DNA of 8,010 bases from Treponema sp. (GTDB lineage Bacteria > Spirochaetota > Spirochaetia > Treponematales > Breznakiellaceae): assembly GCA_031280065.1 (NCBI GenBank), contig JAITHH010000063.1, forward strand, positions 1 through 8,010, written 5' to 3'. Shown piece after piece: positions 1 to 6,248 of this stretch. The notes under the pieces are model-generated. The model saw only the letters and a list, made by a program, of their open reading frames with translations, ran no database searches and was not told the origin of the DNA. Both the position numbers and the translations under genes were made by a program. Within the stretch, counting starts at the first letter, position 1. Each line of letters begins with the position of its first letter.

Positions 1-10
1 TTTGAAGCGT

Positions 11-69
11 AGGGGCGCGTGACGGGGAATGTAACCGCGCCGCGTTATGGTATGGAAATGCGCGCCCCT
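11..69. repeat. Inverted repeat upstream of the ade promoter
   Basis: AGGGGCGCG at 11-19 is exactly complementary to CGCGCCCCT at 61-69, with 41 nt between the arms. It lies upstream of the ade promoter, so it is not in the ade message if that promoter is used. It could be a read-through terminator or structured 3' end of a gene to the left (a frame ending in TAG at 10-12 would allow this), or an operator. There is no T-run directly after the right arm. Its role is not determined. Confidence 0.35.
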
Positions 70-97
70 GAAAGTTTTCCTCTGAGTGATACCTTTC

Positions 98-126
98 TTG
101 TGAAAAGGGCGGGAACGGCGTATACT
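98..126 (+). promoter_or_regulatory. Sigma-70-type promoter for ade
   Basis: TTGTGA at 98-103 and TATACT at 121-126 are separated by exactly 17 bp. This gives 4 of 6 matches to the -35 consensus and 5 of 6 to the -10 consensus. Transcription would be expected to start about 6-9 nt after the -10 box, at roughly 132-135, which is at or within a few bases of the ade ATG at 135. No Shine-Dalgarno sequence lies between the promoter and the gene, so the transcript would be leaderless or nearly so. Confidence 0.65.
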
Positions 127-134
127 GATACAAG

Positions 135-1877
135 ATGCACAACAGGGAAAAGACGGCGCTACAAAAACTGATTGATGTCGCGGCGGGGCGGGAACGCGCC
201 GATATCGTCATAAAAAACGGAACGGTCGCGGATGTCTACGGCGGGCGCTTTATCAGGGCGGATGTGGCAATAAGCTCCGGGCTGATTGCCGGCGTGGCGC
301 GGGATTATGACGGCGCCGAACTCTATGACGCTTCCGGGCGCTATGTCGTTCCCGCGTTCATTGACGGGCACATACACATTGAATCTTCAATGCTGGGGCC
401 GGTGGAATTCAGCCGCCTTTTGGTTCCGCATGGAACGGCGACCGTCATCGTTGACCCGCACGAAATCGTAAACATTACCGGGCTTGCCGGACTGGAAACC
501 ATGCTCAACGCCGCGTCCTCAGCCTGCCTTGACATCAAAGTGATGGCCCCCTCATGCGTTCCCGCGACACCCTACGAACATTCGGGCTTTGAACTGGACG
601 CGCGGGCGCTCGCCGCGCCGGTGAACGACCAGCGGCTTTTGGGCCTGGGAGAATTCATGGACTATCCGGCCGTTATCGCTGCCGAAGACAGGGCGCTGGA
701 TACAATCATGCTCGCGCTGGGGGCCGGAAAACTTATTGACGGCCATAGCCCCGGCGTAAAGGGCAAAAACGTCAACGCCTACGCCGCCGCGCATATTCAC
801 ACCGACCACGAGTGTTCCGGCGCCGCCGAACTGGAAGAACGCATCGGGGCGGGAATGTACGCGCTGCTCAGGCAGGGTTCCACCTGCCATGATCTCAGGA
901 ATTTGCTGAAGGGGCTTACCCCCGAAAACAGCCGCCGCTGTGTACTGTGCTCCGACGACCTGCAGCCGACCACCATCATCGAACGGGGGCATCTGGATGA
1001 ACATCTGCGGATATGCGTTGAGGAGGGAGTCGATCCCATGTGCGCCCTCAGGATGGCAACCCTGAACGCGGCCGAATGTTACCGGCTGTTTGACCGGGGC
1101 GCGCTCGCGCCGGGGATGCGCGCGGATATCACGCTGCTGGATAACCTTTCGGATTTCAGGGCGCGGCGGGTATATGTGGGGGGCGTTCTGGCCGCGGAAA
1201 ACGGACGCTGCCTGCTTTCACCGCCCCCGCCTGATTACAGCGCGCTGCGCGGCACGTTCCATGTGAAAGATTTTTCTGAACGAAAGCTCGCGCTCCCGCT
1301 TGTGTCGGAGCGGGCCTATGTCATTGACATAAAGCCGGGTACGGTAGTTACCGGAAAAGGCGTCGCGGAGGTGAAGCGCGAAGGAGGGCTGTTTGTGCAC
1401 GACCCCACGCGGGACATCGCCAAAATCGCGGTTGTCGAGCGCCATCACGGTACGGGGCTGGTGGGCGTGGGGCTGCTGCGGGGTTACGGTATCAAAAAAG
1501 GCGCAATCGCGGTGTCGATTGCCCACGATTCGCACAACATTATTACCGTGGGGGTAAATGACGCCGATATCGCGCGCGCGGTGCATCATCTTGCCGCTAT
1601 CGGCGGCGGCGCGGTGTTGGCGCTTGACGGCGGCGTTCTCTGCGAGCTGCCCCTGCCGCTGGGCGGCATCATGAGCGACCAAAGCGGGGAATGGGTGCGG
1701 CAGCGCCTTAACGAACTGCACGATGCGGCGTGGAACACACTGGGAATCAACAAAGAAATGGAACCGGTGCTGGGACTTGCCTTCATGTCCCTTGCCGTCA
1801 TCCCCGAACTCAAAATTACCTGCGACGGGCTTTTCGATGTACACCAATTTGATTTCATACCGGTAGACGCTCCGTAA
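135..1877 (+). CDS. ade: Adenine deaminase
   Basis: This 580-residue enzyme hydrolyses adenine to hypoxanthine and ammonia (EC 3.5.4.2), a cytoplasmic purine-salvage step. It belongs to the metal-dependent amidohydrolase family. Visible features are an N-terminal beta-rich part (about 20-70), the metal-binding HxH in GHIHIESSM (H79, H81), VDPHE around 107-110, the metal-site region GLGEFMDYP with E173, GHSPG with H204, a HIHTDHE cluster (220-226), and SDDLQP with the catalytic-type Asp pair D274/D275. The C-terminal domain typical of the Ade/AdeC subfamily is present, including VVERHHGTG and SIAHDSHNIITVG (about 433-475). Length is normal for the family. An in-frame TGA at 126-128 and no other start codon before 135 make the ATG at 135 the first possible start, and the N-terminus (LIDVAAGRERADIVIKNG) matches the family beginning. 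There is no ribosome binding site. The last codons lie in a 10-bp direct repeat around a palindrome. Confidence 0.95.
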   Translation: MHNREKTALQKLIDVAAGRERADIVIKNGTVADVYGGRFIRADVAISSGLIAGVARDYDGAELYDASGRYVVPAFIDGHIHIESSMLGPVEFSRLLVPHGTATVIVDPHEIVNITGLAGLETMLNAASSACLDIKVMAPSCVPATPYEHSGFELDARALAAPVNDQRLLGLGEFMDYPAVIAAEDRALDTIMLALGAGKLIDGHSPGVKGKNVNAYAAAHIHTDHECSGAAELEERIGAGMYALLRQGSTCHDLRNLLKGLTPENSRRCVLCSDDLQPTTIIERGHLDEHLRICVEEGVDPMCALRMATLNAAECYRLFDRGALAPGMRADITLLDNLSDFRARRVYVGGVLAAENGRCLLSPPPPDYSALRGTFHVKDFSERKLALPLVSERAYVIDIKPGTVVTGKGVAEVKREGGLFVHDPTRDIAKIAVVERHHGTGLVGVGLLRGYGIKKGAIAVSIAHDSHNIITVGVNDADIARAVHHLAAIGGGAVLALDGGVLCELPLPLGGIMSDQSGEWVRQRLNELHDAAWNTLGINKEMEPVLGLAFMSLAVIPELKITCDGLFDVHQFDFIPVDAP

Positions 1878-1878
1878 A

Positions 1879-1900
1879 CGTCCGTTTTGCAAAACGGACG
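1879..1900. repeat. Perfect 22-bp palindrome between ade and pgi
   Basis: Arms CGTCCGTTTTG and CAAAACGGACG form an uninterrupted palindrome that begins 2 nt after the ade stop codon. As RNA it gives a 9-bp stem with a UGCA loop, so it could cap the ade message, but no T-run follows and it is not a classical intrinsic terminator. As DNA it could be an operator for a dimeric regulator. It sits about 25 bp upstream of the -35 box proposed for pgi. The palindrome is flanked by two copies of AGACGCTCCG (1865-1874 and 1904-1913). Confidence 0.7.
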
Positions 1901-1924
1901 CGCAGACGCTCCGGGATAATACAG

Positions 1925-1953
1925 GGGACATTTTCTTCCCGTTCCGGTATACT
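1925..1953 (+). promoter_or_regulatory. Probable promoter for pgi
   Basis: GGGACA at 1925-1930 (4 of 6 to TTGACA) and TATACT at 1948-1953 (5 of 6 to TATAAT) are 17 bp apart. Transcription would start near 1960, leaving a leader of roughly 20 nt that includes the GGAGGA ribosome binding site at 1972-1977. The same TATACT -10 hexamer with 17-bp spacing is seen in front of ade. Confidence 0.5.
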
Positions 1954-1981
1954 AAAGGCCAGACTATATGCGGAGGATACC

Positions 1982-3562
1982 ATGAATTATACCGATCTCG
2001 ATAAAACCGAAAGCTATCACAAGCTCTGCGCCCTGGCGGGAAAGCGTTTTGATTACCGCGCCCTTGACGCGGAGCGGGTGCGTTCTTGTACCGTTCCCAT
2101 GGCCGCAGGCCTGTCCTACAACTGGGCGGCCAAAGCCGCGGACGGGGAAGTAATCGCGGCCCTCAGGACGCTTGCCGCCGAGCAGGAACTTGTCCCCAAG
2201 TACCGCGCCCTGCTTGACGGGGAAACAATAAACACCGGCGAAAACCGCAGGGTGCTTCATCAGCTTTTGCGCGGGCAGCTTGGCGCGGCGGTTGTTCATG
2301 ACGGCAAAGACCTCGGTGCGTTTTACCGCGCGGAACTTGAGCGGTTTTCCGCCTTTGCCGGCGCCGTCCATTCCGGCGCGATCACCGGTTCCACGGGCAA
2401 ACCTTTCAAAAACGCGGTTCAAATCGGCATTGGAGGCTCGGATTTGGGGCCACGGGCGCTCTATATCGCCCTTGACAATTGGGCGCGCAAAGAGGGACGC
2501 AAAAAGCTTGACGGGTATTTTATTTCCAATGTTGATCCTGATGACGCTTCGGCGGTGATCGACGGGTTAGGGAAGGCGCTGGAAGAAACGCTGTTTATTC
2601 TGGTGTCCAAAAGCGGAACTACGCAGGAAACGCTTGCCAATGAACTTTTTGCCAAGGCCCGTCTTGAACGCGCCGGCCTTACTCCCAGTAAACACATTGT
2701 CGCGGTTACCAGCGAAACAAGCCCCTTGGCCGGCAGCCCGTCCTATCTTGATTCTTTCTATATTGACGATTTTATCGGGGGGCGCTATTCATCCTCATCC
2801 GCGGTGGGCGGGGTTATCCTGTCGCTGACATTCGGCTCCGGTGTTTTCAAAGACTTTCTTTCCGGAGCGCATGAAGCCGACAAACTGGCCCTGGAGACCG
2901 ATATTTCCCAAAACGCCGCTTTGCTTGACGCCCTGCTGGGAGTTTGGGAACGGAACTTCCTCAAGTACCCGGCAACGGCGGTACTGCCCTACAGTCAGGC
3001 GCTGGCCCGGTTTCCCGCCCATCTTCAACAGCTTGATATGGAATCCAACGGCAAGCACGTCAACAGGAACGGTTCGCCGCTGGCGTATGCGACCGGGCCA
3101 TTGGTTTTTGGCGAGCCGGGAACCAACGGGCAGCATTCGTTTTATCAGCTTCTGCATCAGGGAACGGATATTGTTCCCCTCCAGTTTGTGGGCTTTCTTG
3201 ACAGCCAGCGGAATGATGACGTTGAGGTTGACGGTTCGGTGAGTCAAACCAAACTCAAGGCAAATCTTGCCGCCCAGATTGTTGCCTTCGCAAAAGGTAA
3301 AGATGACGCTAACCGGAACAAGTTTTTTCCCGGCGGACGGCCTTCAAGCCTGATTTCGGGGAAACGGTTGACGCCCGCCGCGCTGGGAAGCCTCCTTGCC
3401 CATTTTGAAAACAAGGTGATGTTTCAGGGTTTTGCATGGAATCTGAACAGTTTTGATCAAGAGGGAGTACAACTGGGCAAGGTGCTGACCAAAAAAGTCC
3501 TTGCGGGGAATTCCGGCGACAGCGCTTTGGATGCCTACAGCGAACTGTTGGGAGTACGGTAA
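1982..3562 (+). CDS. pgi: Glucose-6-phosphate isomerase
   Basis: This 526-residue cytoplasmic enzyme interconverts glucose 6-phosphate and fructose 6-phosphate (EC 5.3.1.9) in glycolysis and gluconeogenesis. It contains two SIS (sugar isomerase) domains. Visible motifs are IGIGGSDLGPRAL (148-160), the phosphate-binding SKSGTT (209-214), GGRYSSSSAVGG (266-277), MESNGKHVNRNG with catalytic E354 (353-364), FGEPGTNGQHSFYQLLHQGT with catalytic H385 (376-395), and FDQEGVQLGKVL with catalytic K500 (491-502). All expected catalytic residues are present. Length is slightly shorter than the E. coli enzyme but normal for bacteria. The ATG is preceded by GGAGGA (1972-1977) at 4-nt spacing, which fixes the start. 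It appears to have its own promoter and to be monocistronic, because the region after it is repeat and transposon debris. Confidence 0.97.
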   Translation: MNYTDLDKTESYHKLCALAGKRFDYRALDAERVRSCTVPMAAGLSYNWAAKAADGEVIAALRTLAAEQELVPKYRALLDGETINTGENRRVLHQLLRGQLGAAVVHDGKDLGAFYRAELERFSAFAGAVHSGAITGSTGKPFKNAVQIGIGGSDLGPRALYIALDNWARKEGRKKLDGYFISNVDPDDASAVIDGLGKALEETLFILVSKSGTTQETLANELFAKARLERAGLTPSKHIVAVTSETSPLAGSPSYLDSFYIDDFIGGRYSSSSAVGGVILSLTFGSGVFKDFLSGAHEADKLALETDISQNAALLDALLGVWERNFLKYPATAVLPYSQALARFPAHLQQLDMESNGKHVNRNGSPLAYATGPLVFGEPGTNGQHSFYQLLHQGTDIVPLQFVGFLDSQRNDDVEVDGSVSQTKLKANLAAQIVAFAKGKDDANRNKFFPGGRPSSLISGKRLTPAALGSLLAHFENKVMFQGFAWNLNSFDQEGVQLGKVLTKKVLAGNSGDSALDAYSELLGVR

Positions 3563-3634
3563 CGTATCCGGCCGTCCCCCCTCCTGGCGTGTGGCGCTAT
3601 AGTCAATTTTTCTAGCCGCCAACATCGCAAGCCC

Positions 3635-3706
3635 TAGGGAAGTACTGATTAACTTGACGTTAATCAGCGTTACCCTATGTATTTGCTCATTTCATTACGC
3701 AAATAC
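3635..3706. repeat. 72-bp double-hairpin repeat, copy A
   Basis: This copy matches 7632-7703 at 66 of 72 positions without gaps. It has two parts. The first is a 17-nt-arm hairpin (3635-3651 and 3661-3677) around the 9-nt loop ACTTGACGT; the arms here are imperfect, with four non-identical positions in the middle. The second is a hairpin with perfect arms GTATTTGC (3679-3686) and GCAAATAC (3699-3706) around a 12-nt loop. Similarity to copy B stops sharply after AAATAC, which defines the right edge. It is a dispersed, non-coding palindromic element of the REP type, and here it may also serve as the 3' end of the pgi message. Confidence 0.8.
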
Positions 3707-3750
3707 GGGTAAGATGCACAGATTAATTCGTATAGAAGGCACGGAAGGCG

Positions 3751-3791
3751 CCTGTCTGCCCTGTCTGCCGACAGGCAGGCGACAGGCAGGC
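3751..3791. repeat. Short tandem and inverted GC-rich repeat cluster
   Basis: CTGTCTGCC occurs twice in tandem (3752-3760, 3761-3769), immediately followed by GACAGGCAGGC twice in tandem (3770-3780, 3781-3791). The two halves are partly complementary; for example CCTGTC (3760-3765) pairs with GACAGG (3770-3775) around the loop TGCC. The cluster can therefore form alternative hairpins. It separates the 72-bp repeat from the transposase remnant and interrupts any longer open frame of meaningful protein. Function is unknown. Confidence 0.6.
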
Positions 3792-3830
3792 CGGAAAACG
3801 CGGATGCCCGCCGAAGGGGATACAACTGAT

Positions 3831-4063
3831 GCTGAGGCGGTGAAGGAATACTGGGATATGCTGGACTTCAACATTATATGCTTGATGTGCTCTACCGGGA
3901 GGACGCCTGCCGGGTAAGGAAGGACTGGAGCCCGCGCACCCTTGGGCTGATACGGAAAATCGCGCTGACGGCAGTGCGGTCTGACAAAGAATCGAAAACC
4001 AGCGTCAGGGGCCGCGTCCAGTAAATGGCCTGGCCGGAGAATTATCTGGAGCGCCTGTTATTC
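3831..4063 (+). pseudogene. Remnant of an ISAs1-type transposase, C-terminal end
   Basis: Translation gives the C-terminal signature of ISAs1-family (DDE) transposases in two frames. EAVKEYW at 3831-3854 corresponds to the family's AVRxHW. MLDVLYRED (from 3878) then follows in a different frame, matching the family's HWxLDVxFxED, and continues with CRVRKDWSPRTLGLIRKIAL. Only 23 nt separate the TGG codon from MLDV, where eight codons are expected, so one base has been lost between 3855 and 3877. An in-frame TAA at 4022-4024 interrupts SVRGRVQ and MAWPENYLERLLF, where the family has a charged residue. The N-terminal two-thirds and catalytic residues are absent, and I see no terminal inverted repeats. 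This is dead mobile-element debris. The family call comes from remembered motifs, not a search. Confidence 0.75.
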
Positions 4064-4083
4064 CATTACGTTTTCCCTGCTGA

Positions 4084-4281
4084 ACAGAATTCTACATAGT
4101 GCGCTCGCCCTGGTACGGCTATCCGCTTGCCGTTTAAGGACGTTTCCAGTACGATAAACTCACCCGGTCATTAGAAGGAACATCGTATGAGGCTGATTCG
4201 GACGGAACTCACGGTGAAGAGTACCGGGTGCAGGTAATGAATGGAAGGCTCAGGCAAAGCAATGAAACACGGAGGATTTTG
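4084..4281 (+). pseudogene. Possible remnant of an unknown gene running in frame into clpP
   Basis: The frame used by clpP reads upstream as a plausible protein: FYIVRSPWYGYPLAV, then an in-frame TAA at 4135-4137, then GRFQYDKLTRSLEGTSYEA, DSDGTHGEEYRVQVMNGRL and so on with no further stop until the end of clpP. The segment has mixed, protein-like composition rich in aromatic and charged residues. I do not recognise the family. It may be the 3' end of a gene broken by the nearby transposase insertion, or simply an open leader. It is unlikely to be part of ClpP, because a strong ribosome binding site lies at 4271-4276 just before the clpP ATG. Confidence 0.3.
4127..4155 (+). promoter_or_regulatory. 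Weak candidate promoter for clpP-aroA-trkA
   Basis: TTGCCG at 4127-4132 and TACGAT at 4150-4155 are 17 bp apart, each matching 4 of 6 consensus positions. It is the best-spaced pair I found between the transposase remnant and clpP. It would leave a leader of about 120 nt. The matches are modest and promoters further upstream are possible. Confidence 0.25.
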
Positions 4282-4899
4282 ATGAACCAGCGCGCCATAC
4301 AGAACGAAGACGAAGACGAGGAAGAGCGCGGGCAGGAAGACAAACAGGCCGGGCAGGACCCGCTCGTCTATAAGATGCTCAAGACAAGGACGATCCTGCT
4401 TTCCGGCGAGATCAAAAAAGAATTGGCCGAGCGGACGATCCGGCAGCTCCTCCTCATGGAAAGCATGGGGAACGAGCCCATCCGTATCTTTATCGATTCC
4501 CCCGGCGGAGACGCCGACGCGGGCTACGCCATCTTTGACATGATCCGCTTTGTAACCCCCCCGGTATGGACCGTTGGCATGGGGCTCGTGGCCAGCGCCG
4601 CGGCGATTATCCAACTGGCAAGCCCCAAAGAACGGCGGGTCGGACTCCCCAACAGCCACTACCTGATCCATCAGCCCCTTTCGGGCATCCGGGGCGTGGC
4701 CACGGACATCGAAATCCACGCCAGGGAGCTGGATAAACTGCGCGAGAAGATAAACCGCCTAATCGCCGGTGAAACCGGGGCCCCGTACAGCCAGGTCGAG
4801 CGCGACACAGACCGGGACTATTGGATGAGCGCGGACGAGGCCGTCAAATACGGCCTGCTGTCCCGGGTCGTCACCCGGCGGGACGGCATGGGCCTCTAA
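4282..4899 (+). CDS. clpP: ClpP-like serine protease subunit (ClpP2-like)
   Basis: This 205-residue protein has the fold and catalytic residues of the ClpP peptidase, which forms barrel-shaped rings that degrade proteins fed by Clp ATPases. The triad is complete: Ser105 in GMGLVASAA, His130 in LPNSHYLIHQPL, and Asp179 in ERDTDRDYW. The Ser-His (25) and His-Asp (49) spacings are identical to those of E. coli ClpP. Also present are IDSPGGDADAGYAIFDMI (71-88), TDIEIHAREL (141-150) and the C-terminal SADEAVKYGLLSRVV. The N-terminus is unusual: a strongly acidic stretch (NEDEDEEERGQED, 8-20) replaces the usual start that forms the axial pore loops. The ATG at 4282 follows GGAGGA (4271-4276) at 5 nt. 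In-frame starts at 4228 (GTG) and 4237 (ATG) lack such a site and add unrelated residues. It is the first gene of a unit with aroA 14 nt downstream. Bacteria with two clpP genes often have one divergent copy, which this could be. Confidence 0.9.
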   Translation: MNQRAIQNEDEDEEERGQEDKQAGQDPLVYKMLKTRTILLSGEIKKELAERTIRQLLLMESMGNEPIRIFIDSPGGDADAGYAIFDMIRFVTPPVWTVGMGLVASAAAIIQLASPKERRVGLPNSHYLIHQPLSGIRGVATDIEIHARELDKLREKINRLIAGETGAPYSQVERDTDRDYWMSADEAVKYGLLSRVVTRRDGMGL

Positions 4900-4913
4900 G
4901 GGGGACAACCTCC

Positions 4914-6248
4914 ATGCGCGTCCGTATTACCCCGCGCCGCTTTACCCGCGCCGTCCGGGTTCCGGCCTCTAAGTCCCACACCATCAGGCGGCTCCTCTTG
5001 GCCGCGCTGGGGGAGGGAACCTCACAGATCGATTATCCCCTGGATTCCCTCGATTCCCGTTCCTGCCTGGCGGTATGCCGGGCGCTGGGCGCGGACATCG
5101 CCGAACACCGCGCCGCAGAGCGGCTCGTCCGCTGGACCGTGCGGGGCGTTGGCGGCGCAGAGGGCCTGCACGGGAAGGGTGAATTGCTGGACGCGGGGAA
5201 TTCCGGCACAACCCTGTTCCTGGCCGTGGCCGCCGCGTCTTTGGGGACGGGGGAATTCACCTTTACCGGAGACGAACAGATACGGCGGCGCAGCGCGGCC
5301 CCGCTTTTAGCCGCGCTCCGGGGGCTCGGCGCTGATGTGCGTTCCGCGGAGGGCGGCTGCGCCCCCGTCACCGTGCAAGGGCCCTGGAAAGGGGGCCGCG
5401 TGAGCCTCTCCTGCCCCACCAGCCAGTACCTGTCGGCCCTGCTCATCGCCGCGCCCCTAGCCCCGGCGGGCACGGTAACGGAGATCGAGGTTCCCCTGCT
5501 CAACGAGCGGCCCTACATCGGCCTTACCCTGTCGTACCTCCGCGCCCAGGGGGTTTCCTGGGAAGTTCAGGGGGATTACGCCGCGTTCCGGGCGTCCGGC
5601 GGGGCGGTCTACCGGCCTATGAACGGCCCGGTACCCGGGGACTTTTCTTCCGCCGCGTTCCCGGCCTGCGCCGCCGCCGTGTCCGGGGGCGAAGTTACCC
5701 TCCTGGGCCTTGACGCGGATGATCCCCAGGGCGATAAGGCTTTTTTTGAATTCCTGCGCCGGATGGGCTGCGGGGTACACGGGGAACCGGGCCGCATTAC
5801 CGTGTCCCGCGCCGGGCCCCTCACCGGCGGCGAGTTTGACCTCAACGCCGTTCCCGACCTGCTCCCCGTGATGGCCGTCATGGGCGCTTACGCCCAGGGG
5901 GAGACCCGGCTGGTCAACGCCGCCCATGCGCGGATCAAGGAAACCGACCGCATTGCCGTGATGGCCGCCGAACTGTCCAAGCTCGGGGTCAAGGTCCGCG
6001 AGCGTTCTGACGGGCTGGTGATTGAGGGCGGGGAAGTATCGGGCGGGCGGCTGCTCCAGGGGCACGGCGATCACCGGGTGGCGATGGCCCTGGCAGTTGC
6101 GGCGCTGGGCGCGTCAGGGCCGGTGGAGATAGAAGGCGCTGAATGCGCGGAAGTTACCTATCCGGGATTTTGGGACTTATTACGAGAAGAGGATGGGGCG
6201 TTCCCCTCCTGCCGGGCGCGCTGCCGGGGAGAAGCGCGGCCCTCCTGA
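4914..6248 (+). CDS. aroA: 3-phosphoshikimate 1-carboxyvinyltransferase (EPSP synthase)
   Basis: This 444-residue cytoplasmic enzyme transfers the enolpyruvyl group of phosphoenolpyruvate to shikimate 3-phosphate (EC 2.5.1.19), the sixth step of the shikimate pathway to chorismate. Motifs in order are VPASKSHTIRRLLLAAL with substrate-binding K20, S21 and R25; DAGNSGTTLF (93-102); GDEQIRRRS with the PEP-pocket arginine at 126; SCPTSQYLSALLIAAPL (166-182); PGDFSSAAF; LNAVPDLLPVM with catalytic D315; RIKETDRIAVM with E343 and R346; and GHGDHRVAMA with H387 and R388. Length is typical. NSGTT instead of NAGTA, and the absence of lysine in the terminal EVTYPGFW, suggest a non-E. coli-like class. 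The last roughly 20 residues (Cys/Arg-rich) extend past the usual end. The ATG at 4914 follows AGGGGGA (4899-4905) at 8 nt; a start at 4821 would overlap clpP and add non-family residues. The stop TGA overlaps the trkA ATG. Confidence 0.95.
   Translation: MRVRITPRRFTRAVRVPASKSHTIRRLLLAALGEGTSQIDYPLDSLDSRSCLAVCRALGADIAEHRAAERLVRWTVRGVGGAEGLHGKGELLDAGNSGTTLFLAVAAASLGTGEFTFTGDEQIRRRSAAPLLAALRGLGADVRSAEGGCAPVTVQGPWKGGRVSLSCPTSQYLSALLIAAPLAPAGTVTEIEVPLLNERPYIGLTLSYLRAQGVSWEVQGDYAAFRASGGAVYRPMNGPVPGDFSSAAFPACAAAVSGGEVTLLGLDADDPQGDKAFFEFLRRMGCGVHGEPGRITVSRAGPLTGGEFDLNAVPDLLPVMAVMGAYAQGETRLVNAAHARIKETDRIAVMAAELSKLGVKVRERSDGLVIEGGEVSGGRLLQGHGDHRVAMALAVAALGASGPVEIEGAECAEVTYPGFWDLLREEDGAFPSCRARCRGEARPS

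Noticed and set aside
1..12. End of an upstream + strand gene (in-frame TAG at 10-12)
   Set aside because: Only three codons are visible, so nothing can be supported.
1..134. Purine riboswitch controlling ade
   Set aside because: The conserved purine-aptamer core is not recognisable, and the likely promoter (98-126) lies downstream of the inverted repeat, leaving no room for a leader RNA.
1218..1931. Long - strand open frame opposite the end of ade
   Set aside because: It is antisense to a well-supported adenine deaminase domain and has no motif of its own.
3592..3621. Intrinsic terminator after pgi
   Set aside because: TGGCG and CGCCA can pair, but the stem has an internal loop and the T-run is in the loop, not after the stem.
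3654..3682. Promoter inside the 72-bp repeat (TTGACG with TATGTA downstream)
   Set aside because: The -10 match is poor, and in copy B the same sequence points into a convergent gene end; probably a chance feature of the loop.
3654..3917. 87-residue open frame as a gene
   Set aside because: It spans the 72-bp repeat, the GC-rich repeat cluster and part of the frameshifted transposase remnant, and has no ribosome binding site; only its last part carries transposase signal.
4187..4237. 16-codon leader peptide ORF with an AGAAGGAA site, overlapping ATG at 4237
   Set aside because: The alternative frame across this stretch looks more protein-like, and the clpP start at 4282 has its own strong ribosome binding site, so coupling is not needed.
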